64,000 nt of DNA from JAJDTT01 sp022827025. Its GTDB lineage: Bacteria; Acidobacteriota; UBA6911; RPQK01; JAJDTT01. A program made the position numbers and the translations under genes. The notes under the pieces are model-generated. The model searched no databases. It was not told the DNA's origin and worked only from the letters and a program-made list of their open reading frames with translations. Positions 1 through 7,558 of the stretch are shown here, in pieces. Numbering within the stretch: the stretch's first letter is position 1; each line of letters begins with the position of its first letter. Location: positions 1,860,001 through 1,924,000 of the forward strand of contig OZ241897.1 of assembly GCA_965203535.1 (NCBI GenBank), given 5' to 3'.

Positions 1-342
1 GAGCACGTGGCCGGCTACGCCTACGGAGACTCCTCCGGCTTCCACGTCTACCTGGAAGCCCACCCCGGTTCGGGCGCCATGGACCGCGCCGCGGTTCGAA
101 CCACCGACGCCACCCGCCTGAAGGGGATCCCCGGAAATGTCATCACCGTCTTTCAAAAAAACCTCCAGATCAGAGGCGTCGACGTCCTCTCCTTCATGGC
201 GGGCGTGACCTCCGCCGCCCATTCGGAGGAAGACATCGGCGAGACCCTCGACGCCTTTCAGGACACCATCCGGACGATGGCAAGCAACAAAATCATCGCC
301 CGATGCGGCCGCTGGAGCGGCGGCATCCCTGCCGTCGATTAG
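1..342 (+). CDS. Glutamate-1-semialdehyde 2,1-aminomutase-like aminotransferase, C-terminal fragment (5' end outside window)
   Basis: The reading frame is open from the window edge and ends at TAG 340-342. The visible ~113 residues look like the small C-terminal domain of class III PLP aminotransferases of the GSA-aminomutase (HemL) type: GYAYGDSSGFHVYLEA near the start and an alternating helix/strand end (DTIRTMASN). The PLP lysine and the large domain lie outside the window, so neither activity nor substrate can be judged. HemL-like aminotransferases in such genomes act either in tetrapyrrole synthesis or in amine catabolism. The first in-window GTG (7-9) is not taken as a start because codons before it are also open and the domain is clearly incomplete. 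Confidence 0.7.
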   Translation, partial: EHVAGYAYGDSSGFHVYLEAHPGSGAMDRAAVRTTDATRLKGIPGNVITVFQKNLQIRGVDVLSFMAGVTSAAHSEEDIGETLDAFQDTIRTMASNKIIARCGRWSGGIPAVD

Positions 343-361
343 GGGTGTAGCGGGGATGGAA

Positions 362-417
362 GTAGGAGGGGGGACTTTCAGTCCCCCCGTGAGAGAGGGG
401 GTAGGAAAACCCCCTCT
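362..417. repeat. Intergenic double-hairpin repeat, copy 1
   Basis: There are two adjacent G/C stem-loops: GGGGGGACTTTCAGTCCCCC, then GGGGGTAGGAAAACCCCC. The same pair recurs at 1862-1919, 19313-19366, 19744-19797 and 26191-26246. Its right edge coincides with the point where the integrase relic loses homology, which suggests that insertion or recombination at this element truncated that gene. Confidence 0.85.
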
Positions 418-840
418 CCTCAGATCGTGAAATCCGACCTTCAACCCCACCCGCTCGGCGGCACGACGTAGAGACTTGTCGGGATTCACCCATCTCGTCC
501 CGGTTCGGCTGTTGACGAACACGTATGGAGTGTTCAGGTAACGAACCAGCCCCGCCAGGTATCGGGCGGCGTACTTCGAGAGCGGAATCTCTCTCGGCTC
601 GTCGTCCTTGGTGAACTCCACCCACAACATCCGGCGGCCCAGGTCCACCCGTTTCCAAGTGAGCGACAAGGCTTCTCCCTTGGGAATCCCCGTCTCGCCG
701 ATCACTGCGATCATGGCTTGCATGTAAGGGTTGTCCACCGCGTAGCCGGGGCCTCCAGCCTCGTTGAACTGTTCTCGGCCGCCAGCCATCAAATCCAATA
801 AGGGTTTGAGCATCGCATCCCGACGGTCGTGCACGCGAGA
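418..840 (-). pseudogene. Tyrosine recombinase (phage-type integrase) catalytic-domain relic
   Basis: Read on the minus strand from just inside a TGA (841-843), about 140 codons resemble the catalytic domain of a tyrosine recombinase. Visible parts are the box-I helix (GETGIPKGEALSLTW, with lysine where the first catalytic arginine is expected), the beta-hairpin with its conserved lysine (FTKDDEPREIPLS), a hydrophobic YVFVNS strand, and the start of box II, HDLR at 418-429. Immediately after HDLR the homology stops in hairpin repeat copy 1, so the second HxxR, the H/W and the nucleophile tyrosine are missing. The N-terminal SAM-like domain is also absent. The first ATG (811-813) is internal to the domain. 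This is a dead gene marking a past integration. It has no intact partner in the window. Confidence 0.7.
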
Positions 841-882
841 TCAACGACCCTATGAACTCATTCTGAATAGGAGGGACAAGCA

Positions 883-1698
883 ATGAGAGTCTCACGGATT
901 GGACTGTGTCTACTGGTAGTGGCGATCACCATCGCACCGGCCCGGGCTCGGAACGTCTACGGTCACCTTGTGCTCGGTGGAAGCGACACCGGCTTGTCAT
1001 TCGAATGCATCTTTATGGTCTCAAACAAAGTCCTCACAGAGCCTTGGCAAGGCAAGGTCTCGCTTCGGACTGGAGCAGACGAGGACTGGGAGGGAAACTG
1101 GTCCGTCAACGGAGAGGAGTTCAGCGGTTCAACCTCGTTTCCCATATCTCTGGAACCTGCGGGGTCCGCTACCTTCGTCATCACCGGTGACTCCATGGTT
1201 CGTACCGGTTATCTGAAATTTGACGGCGACCGTTCTTTCCACACGGGAGATCTGGCGACGACTTTCTTCTATCAAGTGAAACAGGCGGGCGAGCTCATAG
1301 ACTCGATTGGCACAGGACCTACGGAGCCTGGGCTCTATTTCGCGTTCCCTATCCAGCAAAACTCCCGGACCAGAATGGGAATGGCCTGGGTGGCGCTTGC
1401 CCACATCATACCCTTGGTGCCGGAAGAGATCCGCGTCGGGATCTTCGACCCGGAAGGTGCAGTCTTCGAAATCAAGACCGTGCCCTACGAAGGATACAAA
1501 GCCCAGTTCATCGACGAGTTGTTTCCGGACCTCCCCGAGGAATTTCAGGGAACCATGATGGTCAATGTGGAGAAATTCATTTTCATCACGGTCCTCCGTC
1601 AGGACACGCTGTCTTCAGGTGCGGTCCAGTTCACCAACACACCACCGGACGACTGGTGTTTCGATGGCGAATGCTCTCTGGATGAAGCCAGCCCTTGA
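883..1698 (+). CDS. Secreted protein of unknown function sharing a domain with the downstream LRR protein
   Basis: 271 aa. A good Shine-Dalgarno (AGGAGGGA, ~868-876) precedes ATG 883. Residues 1-22 form a signal peptide (basic MRVSR, hydrophobic core, cleavage near ARA-RN), so the protein is exported. No enzyme motif is visible. The C-terminal ~110 residues (AQFIDELFPDLPEEFQGTM... then FITVLRQ) match the pattern repeated twice in the LRR protein at 1967-4314 (ARFLDELF...FVGSV...FTTLPM), so the two genes share a beta-rich extracellular module. The C-terminus has a short cysteine motif, DDWCFDGECS. Function unknown; a surface or adhesion role is only an inference from secretion and the shared module. 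Confidence 0.7.
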   Translation: MRVSRIGLCLLVVAITIAPARARNVYGHLVLGGSDTGLSFECIFMVSNKVLTEPWQGKVSLRTGADEDWEGNWSVNGEEFSGSTSFPISLEPAGSATFVITGDSMVRTGYLKFDGDRSFHTGDLATTFFYQVKQAGELIDSIGTGPTEPGLYFAFPIQQNSRTRMGMAWVALAHIIPLVPEEIRVGIFDPEGAVFEIKTVPYEGYKAQFIDELFPDLPEEFQGTMMVNVEKFIFITVLRQDTLSSGAVQFTNTPPDDWCFDGECSLDEASP

Positions 1699-1966
1699 AT
1701 CCCTGCGCCCTGCTGACGGATACGTACAGCCGGCTGGTCTTCGGCGTGATCTCCGCCTCGCTCGGCATCCGGCACAGGTCCGCTCGAAGCTCAGGGTTGC
1801 TTTGTGCCCAGTGGCTCCAGGATTCATCATCCATTGACCAACGCAGAATTATCGTTTCTTAAGGAGGGGGGGACTTTTAGTCCCCCCGTGGGAGTGGGGG
1901 TAGGAAAACCCCCACTCCAGATGACCTGTGTCCTGAGATCCGCCGTCTCCGGCCAATCCCGTCAGG
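1699..1966. other. Intergenic region between convergent genes, with hairpin repeat
   Basis: This stretch lies between the secreted protein and the convergent LRR gene. 1699-1860 contains a short open frame on the minus strand (start 1834) of plausible composition that I could not assign to a family. 1862-1919 is copy 2 of the double-hairpin repeat. No promoter or RNA gene was recognised. Confidence 0.5.
1862..1919. repeat. Intergenic double-hairpin repeat, copy 2
   Basis: GGGGGGACTTTTAGTCCCCC is followed by a second stem-loop, GGGGGTAGGAAAACCCCC, extended by GTGGGAGT/ACTCC pairing. It lies between the stops of two convergent genes, where it could also act as a bidirectional transcription stop. 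Loop sequence differs by single bases from the other copies. Confidence 0.85.
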
Positions 1967-4314
1967 TCATCGGAGGACCGGGACCATGGGCAATGTGGTG
2001 AAAATCCGGTTATCAGCATCCATCTCCAAGGCCACTCCCGTGAAGGATCCGCCGTCGGGGGCGGTACAGAGGACCGAGCCGGCGAAGTCGAAGGTATCGG
2101 CGTCCTTGAAGAGTTCGTCGATGAAACGGGCGACCTGACCGCCGGCGTTCAGGTCGATCTCCGTCTCAGCCAGCTGGCGGCCGTTTTGCATCAGTGCGCA
2201 GGTCAACGTCATCGTTTCCGACTCGAGGTTTCGGACCGCAGCTCCGGTGTTGATCCCATTCTCCCGCCGCCGGGCCGGAAACATCGCGGACGTGACGGGC
2301 GGACTGGCGCCGACCCCGGCCACCCCTGCGCTCGGGACGTCGAAGCGCAGGACCCCGCCGATGGGACCGTCGGAGACGACGCGCACCGATCCCAATATCA
2401 GTTCCCCTTGCCCATGGGTCGAAATCGTGAGTTCGCTCAGCGCTGCCATTTCCCTCCAGACGCTCAGTGCTCCGTCCTCTCGAACCTCCAGGGCTCCCTT
2501 CATTTCCACCACCGATTCCGCTGCAATTTGGGCGCCTTGCTGATCGTAAAAGTAGACGGCGGGCCGGACTGGATCGGCGCCCACGTTCACCAACACCAAC
2601 TCGGATCGAATGGACGATCCGTTCCCGAAATGCGCGAAGACCAAAGTCCCTTCCTGGCTCCCGTCCGCCAGGGGCTCCACCGGCACCATCGGCAAGGTGG
2701 TGAAGATCCGATTTCCAGAATCCATTTCAACGGCCACTCCCGTGAAAAGCTTGCCGCGTGGCGCCGTACAACGCACCGATCCAACGAAGTCGGACGTGTC
2801 GTTCCGGGTGAACAATTCGTCGAGGAACCGCGCCGTTTGCCCGTCGCGCGTCAGTGAAATCTCCGTCTCTTCCAGCACAGTGCCCGCTTGCAGCAACTGA
2901 CACCTCACCCTCATCCATTCGTCTCCCCGGCTGCGGACCGCGATCGCTGTGCGGATCCCTCCCGCCTCGTTCCGAGCCGGGAAGATGGCGTCCCGGACGC
3001 GCGGGCTCGCTCCCACCCCGGCAATGCCGAGGTCCGGATTGTCATAGCGCAGGACCCCTCCGAAGGGGCCTTCGGACTCCACGCGCACCGATCCCGAAAC
3101 CATCACGCGACGAGGATGAGTCGAGATCGTGCGCTCCCCCAGAGGCTCGATGCTCGTCCGAACCCTCAGCGAGCCGTCCTCCTGGACCTCCAGATCCTCC
3201 CTCGGCTCGACCAGCCATCCGCCGGAAAGGAGATTCCCGCCGCGGTCCAGGAAGGAGACGACCGGTCGGATCGGTTCGGCCCCCACGTTCACCAACACCA
3301 ACTCGGACGTGATGGATTCCCCATTGGCGAAATGGGCAAAGTGCAGATTGGGTTCCTCCAGAACGTTCAGCGGCAAGTGGGGAGACTTGACCAGAGTGAG
3401 GTCCGTATCAATGGAGCTCGGCATCTCGGGCAACTCGCCGACATCCACGAAGACGGCCGAGGCCGGGCCGGGGTTGCGGGACACCGTGAACGTGGCGCTA
3501 TACACGCTGCCCCTGGGAATGTTGATGTGGCTCGAACCGCCGTCGATGACGCCGTTGACAACTTTGATCGGCAACACGATTTCAAAGAGGGCCCCCGTGT
3601 CGGCCCGGGCTCGGAACCGGCCTTCCCCAGCGAATTCCAGCGAAATCATTGTGGTCAGTTGGCGCCAGTTGTCAGACAGAGAGAGACGTTGCAGCGAGGG
3701 CAACCCGGAAAAGACGCCCTCCGGCAGCGCGGTCAGGTGGTTGTCATACAACCCGAGTGATTCCAACGAGGGCAGTCCGGAGAAGACCCCGGACGACAGC
3801 GTGGTCAGTGGATTGTATTCCAGGTCAAGCGACTCCAGCGAGGACAGCCCGGCAAAGATCCCGGCCGGCAGCGTCGTCAGGTGGTTGCTCTCCAGGTTGA
3901 GCGTTTTCAGGGAGGACAGCCCGTGGAAGAGACCTGGCGGCAGCGTCGTCAGGTCGTTGTACGGCAACCGGAGTCCTTCCAGCATAGACAGTCCGGAGAA
4001 ATCCCCCGCCATCAACTCTGGAATGGGGTTCGGAAGGCCGGTGGTAACACCCCAATACGTGTACGGACCTTGCAGATCGATGACACCCTCAATCTCGGCC
4101 AGATATCCCTCTGTCACATCGGCGCAGTCGGAAACTTCGGAATCTGCTCCACGATGGCGTCGCGCACTTCCGGGGTCCGGTCGCACACGGGGATGATCTG
4201 CGCTGAGGCTTTCTCCGGTACGGCCAGCAGAACCAAGCCCAAAGTTACGGTTAGCACCAAGGTCGTGGATCGCCATCGGCGAAGCTGTGCGATCTTCAGG
4301 GTGAGTACTGACAT
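1967..4314 (-). CDS. Secreted leucine-rich-repeat protein with two tandem C-terminal modules (apparent frameshift after the signal peptide)
   Basis: The natural start is ATG 4312-4314, preceded by a GAGGAA Shine-Dalgarno. It encodes a signal peptide ending KASA and then VCDRTPEVRDAIVEQIPK. That frame stops after ~66 codons, whereas the main frame resumes at VSDCADVTEGYL, the expected continuation in this LRR family. One base is therefore missing around 4131-4139, either a true mutation or an assembly error. After the junction come about five 24-residue LRRs (LxxLxLxxNxLTTLPxGxF, ~3640-4010) and a linker. Two ~210-residue repeats follow, each starting like LHFAHFANGESITSELVLVNVG and ending RIFTTLPMVPV. 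No membrane anchor or sortase motif is visible. A role in surface binding is inferred from the LRRs and export. The open main frame extends upstream to 4276 but its first ~45 codons are out-of-frame sequence. Confidence 0.75.
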
Positions 4315-4861
4315 CCGGAATGGTTCCTCATTGCAGAAGGATTGGCCTTTGCTAGGAGTCTGCGCGGTAGAAATGATCGTAGCGAGAAAGTGGAGAATCG
4401 AGGCCAGATTTTCCCGATTTTGAGGTGCATAGTGGTTCTATTCGCCGAGAAATCGCACGAATATGGACCGATTCTACGCTTTCGCAGTAGATTGATTTCT
4501 GCCGCGCAGGCTCCCAGTACTCAATGATGCAGTGGAGCTTCTTCTGGCCGAAGTGTAGAAGGAGCTACCGATCCGACGCATAGGATCCTTGCCTCGTTTT
4601 TCATATGAACGGACTCACGGGGCTGGGCAATATTTGGACATCTCCGGACCGTGGACCCCGCTGGAAACCGGGGGGGCCGGAGCGTGGGTGAGAGCACGAA
4701 AAAAAATACAATGCGAGTCTGTCCGGTAGGCCGGATCGGAGTCGAGGAAGGAAAAGGGAAACGGGGTAGAAGGAGTCGGCTTTCAGGAGCCGATTCTGCT
4801 GCCTGTTTGTTGCCTGTTGCGTTTGTGAGTCTTCGTTAGCCTGTGCTCCCGAAGGCTTGTA
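4315..4861. other. Intergenic region without recognised gene
   Basis: These ~550 bases lie between the LRR gene start and the truncated VapC. Short open frames exist but have no family features. A stem-loop (GAGTCGGCT/AGCCGATTC, ~4773-4796) and a smaller one (TCCGGTAGGCCGGA, ~4721-4735) are visible. AT-rich patches near 4440-4520 and 4685-4715 could hold the LRR gene promoter, but no convincing -35/-10 pair was found. Confidence 0.4.
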
Positions 4862-5221
4862 CTAGTGAGGGACAGACCCTAAAGGAGCTTGAGCAAGGCA
4901 ACGACCAACCCGCCAATGGTGAGGGTCTGCACGAGGAGTGCCCTGTAGAGTCTGGTTCAAGGCATAGGCGCGGGCGCACTCACTATCGAAGGTCAGGATG
5001 CGCCCGGCGAAGTCCTCGCGCAGCATACCGTCAATTTCGTCGGCGAGTCTGTCCCGCCGGATACCTGCCGGCAGGATCGCAACTCCGTAGCGGAGTTCGG
5101 CCTCACTGATGACTGAGAGGAATACATTCGCGAAATACTGTTCGGCCAACCAAGCTTCCACTTTGGGGTCGGGATCGGGTCTGATCAACTCGGAGACTAC
5201 GTTGGTGTCGAGCAGAATCAT
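4862..5221 (-). pseudogene. Truncated, chimeric VapC/FitB-type PIN-domain toxin
   Basis: ATG 5219-5221 starts MILLDTNVVSEL, the first strand of a PIN ribonuclease with the metal-binding aspartate at residue 5. The second acidic residue is E42 in SEAELRYG. Homology holds to about residue 86 (FDSECARAYA), then stops. The last two acidic metal ligands expected near residues 100-125 are missing. The remaining ~30 codons are unrelated. In another frame the same DNA (~4892-4960) reads LYRALLVQTLTIGGLVVALL, ending KLL-stop, a plausible C-terminal membrane helix from a different lost gene. It starts 10 bp after the vapB stop, as in a VapBC operon. Toxin activity is not expected. Confidence 0.75.
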
Positions 5222-5231
5222 ATTGCATGGC

Positions 5232-5477
5232 TCATCCGAAACAAGGCGGATCGCGCATTGGCTCGCGCGACGGTAATTCCAGTTCCGCCCCACCCAGAGG
5301 TGCGAAGCGCGAACGGATTGCGCTTGCCAGGTTTACGGGTGCCGAAAGCTCCTGGCTGAGCACGTTGTTCAAGATCTGTCGGACTTCTTCCTCCATCGAA
5401 CGACCGTGATAGGCCGCGCGGATGCGAAGCCTTTGTTTCAGCCCGTCCTGAAGGTTGCGAATCGTGATGCTGGCCAT
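5232..5477 (-). CDS. VapB/FitA-type ribbon-helix-helix antitoxin
   Basis: 81 aa starting MASITIRNLQDGLKQRLRIR, the beta-strand plus helix of an RHH DNA-binding domain (FitA/VapB type). EEEVRQILNNVL forms the second helix, and the acidic/hydrophobic tail FAPLGGAELELP normally wraps the PIN toxin. The Shine-Dalgarno is GAAGGAG upstream of ATG 5475-5477. It precedes the truncated PIN gene on the same strand by 10 bp. Antitoxins of this type usually autorepress the operon with the toxin as corepressor; with a defective toxin it may now be an orphan repressor. Confidence 0.8.
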   Translation of the reverse strand: MASITIRNLQDGLKQRLRIRAAYHGRSMEEEVRQILNNVLSQELSAPVNLASAIRSRFAPLGGAELELPSREPMRDPPCFG

Positions 5478-5534
5478 GGAAACTCCTTCGGCGGATGTCC
5501 TACGGAGATGATTTCATTGAATTCAATATGGATG

Positions 5535-5916
5535 AATCCGATTGCTTCCTCTTTCTCCTCATGGGGTACGGCTTCCTCCTTTCCCACAAGGCCCCGGCTC
5601 TCGCCGGGGTCAGAGCAAGCCCTCCCAGGTCCCGACACAAGATGTACGTACGTGCATGGGTTCTTTGACACCGCGGAGCCCGGCCGTCCCTCACCTTGGC
5701 GGTCCAGCCGGTGTTGCCTTCGACCGCGATTACAGCCTCGGCACTTCCGAACCAGGAGCTTTCGATGCTCAATAGCCTGCCCGTACGCACCGCTACCGAC
5801 GCTTCGCCGACACCCTCACGAGTGCCCACGCACGGCTCGCGGAGAAACGTGGATGGTTGGTCCTTTCGTTTCAGCGGACTTTCACCGCCTATCTTGTGCC
5901 AGTTAGCCTGGCGCAC
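5535..5916 (-). mobile_element. Group II intron 5' fragment (domain I), no maturase ORF or domain V
   Basis: Read on the minus strand, the segment starts at 5916 with GTGCGCCAGG, the GUGYG-type 5' end of bacterial group II introns. It runs into a hairpin (CTGGCGCAC partner at 5895-5916) and then GGCGGTGAAAGTCC, GCGAGCCGTGCGTGG and a stretch ending GGGCAGGCTATTGAGC, in the order usual for domain I. Further on are CCGCGGTGTC and CACGTACGTACATC. No reverse transcriptase/maturase ORF and no domain V/VI hairpin follow. The fragment runs into the vapB promoter region, so the 3' part is deleted. It lies antisense to the phosphatase genes. The 3' limit of ~5535 is approximate. Identification rests on remembered sequence style and motif order, not on a covariance search. 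Confidence 0.6.
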
Positions 5917-5971
5917 AATTGCCCCTCCTGGTGCCTCAAATCGGCTATGATTCCGGAACTTGGAGGATTCC

Positions 5972-7558
5972 ATGACCACTAATTTCACCCGCCGATCCCG
6001 CCGGGTCCGGATCCCCGCGATTGTCCTCGTCCTGGCCCTGGGAACTCCGGGTTTTTCCCAGTCCGGGGACCCTTTTTCCGTGGAACTGGGCCAGGGCCTG
6101 ATGGCGGGCGCCGTGGACGACACTTCGGCGATTCTCCAGTCCCGCCTCACCTCGACCGAGAGCCTCGTCGACCCCCGCTGGTCGGGCGTCCTGGGCATCG
6201 AGGGAATTTCCCGCTTCGAGGTGGCGGCCGGGGACGACTTCAAGACCCCGATCCGGACCGCGTGGCTCGCCGCCCTCCCCGAAAACGACTACATCGTGAA
6301 GGTCAAGGTGGAAGGGCTGCGTCCGGAGACCCGCTACCACTATCGCCTGGTCTACGGACCGGACAAGTCGCGGCTCAAGAAATCGCCGCCCGCGATTTTC
6401 ACCACTCTGGGCGGACCCGACGGACAGGTCTCCTACAGCTTCGCCCTGGCCGCCTGCATGAACTACACCTATTTCCATTACACCGGCCACGGTTCCAAAC
6501 CACCCTACAGCGGACCGGACAAGGATCTGGGCTACCCGGCGCTGGCCGCCATCCTGGCCCTGGAGCCCGACTTCTTCGTGGGTCTGGGCGACAACGTCTA
6601 CTACGACGTCCCGGGAGCCGACCAGGACATGAGAGGACGGGCGGAGACCCAGCACCAGTTGCGGATGAAGTACCACGAGCAGTTCTCGCAGCAGAGGTTC
6701 CCGGACCTGTTCGCCCGAGTGGCCACCTACTGGTTGAAGGACGACCACGACTACCGGTTCAATGACTCCGATCCGGTCAATCCGGTCCGCATCCACATCT
6801 ATGACGAGTCGAATGCCGGAACCTACCCCAAGGAGAACCTCTTCCCGAAGCACTCCGGTTCCGGCCACGCCCCCACCCATGAACTGGGGGTGCGGATGTT
6901 CCGGGAGCAGCTTCCCGTGGTCGATCCGCGGGCGTCCGGCGCGGTGACCTACTCCACGCGGCGGGTGAACCGGGACCTGCAGATCTGGATCGTGGAGGGG
7001 CGCGAATACCGCAGCCCCAACGACTTTCCCGACGGTCCCCAAAAGACGATCTGGGGGAAAGAACAGAAGGAATGGCTCCAACGGACCCTGCTGGAGAGCG
7101 ACGCCACTTTCAAGGTCCTCCTTTCCGCCACCCCCATGGTGGGACCCGACTACGCCGCCAAGCGCGACAACCACGTCAACCCGGGAGGATTCCAACAGGA
7201 AGGCGACGAGTTTTTCCGCTGGCTGACGGACAACGGGTTCTCTCCGGAACGCTTCATGATCGTCTGCGGGGACCGGCACTGGCAGTATCACGCCGTCCAC
7301 CCCTCCGGCTTCCAGGAGTTCTCCGTCGGTGCGCTGGACGACTCCAATGCAATCCTGGGGTTCCTTCCCGGCGACCCCAAATCGTCCGACCCCGAGGGAA
7401 AGATCAAACATCCCTATCACTTCGAGGAACCCACCGGCGGTTTCCTGATCATGAAGATCGGCCAGACCGGCGAGGGCCGGGCCCGCATGGATTTCACCTT
7501 CTACGATGAAAAGGGCAACGTGCTCTACACCCACGCCAAGGAGGTGGCGCCGAATTAA
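5972..7558 (+). CDS. PhoD-like metallophosphatase, secreted (copy 1 of tandem pair)
   Basis: 528 aa. ATG 5972 is preceded by GGAGGA at 5962-5967; an upstream TTG (5960) is less likely. Residues 1-30 form a signal peptide (RRSRR, hydrophobic core, GFSQS). An N-terminal fibronectin-like region (~40-145, GLRPETRYHYRLVYG) is followed by the metallophosphatase domain with GLGDNVYYD, DDHDYRFND and CGDRHWQYH as expected metal ligands. The family hydrolyses phosphomono- or diesters in the periplasm or outside the cell and helps in phosphate scavenging. The substrate here is unknown. The next gene is a close paralogue starting immediately at this stop codon, so the pair is cotranscribed. Confidence 0.85.
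   Translation: MTTNFTRRSRRVRIPAIVLVLALGTPGFSQSGDPFSVELGQGLMAGAVDDTSAILQSRLTSTESLVDPRWSGVLGIEGISRFEVAAGDDFKTPIRTAWLAALPENDYIVKVKVEGLRPETRYHYRLVYGPDKSRLKKSPPAIFTTLGGPDGQVSYSFALAACMNYTYFHYTGHGSKPPYSGPDKDLGYPALAAILALEPDFFVGLGDNVYYDVPGADQDMRGRAETQHQLRMKYHEQFSQQRFPDLFARVATYWLKDDHDYRFNDSDPVNPVRIHIYDESNAGTYPKENLFPKHSGSGHAPTHELGVRMFREQLPVVDPRASGAVTYSTRRVNRDLQIWIVEGREYRSPNDFPDGPQKTIWGKEQKEWLQRTLLESDATFKVLLSATPMVGPDYAAKRDNHVNPGGFQQEGDEFFRWLTDNGFSPERFMIVCGDRHWQYHAVHPSGFQEFSVGALDDSNAILGFLPGDPKSSDPEGKIKHPYHFEEPTGGFLIMKIGQTGEGRARMDFTFYDEKGNVLYTHAKEVAPN

Noticed and set aside
293..895. 200-residue minus-strand ORF over the integrase relic
   Set aside because: It is in a different frame from the recombinase homology and runs through the hairpin repeat; low-complexity Arg/Gly/Ser/Pro composition.
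1631..1834. Short minus-strand ORF after the small secreted protein (MDDESWSHWAQSNPEL...)
   Set aside because: Plausible composition but overlaps the end of a supported gene and matches no family I know; left only as a note.
4862..5293. Longer start for the PIN toxin (MGRNWNYRR...)
   Set aside because: It would overlap the antitoxin gene; ATG 5221 begins the canonical first PIN strand.
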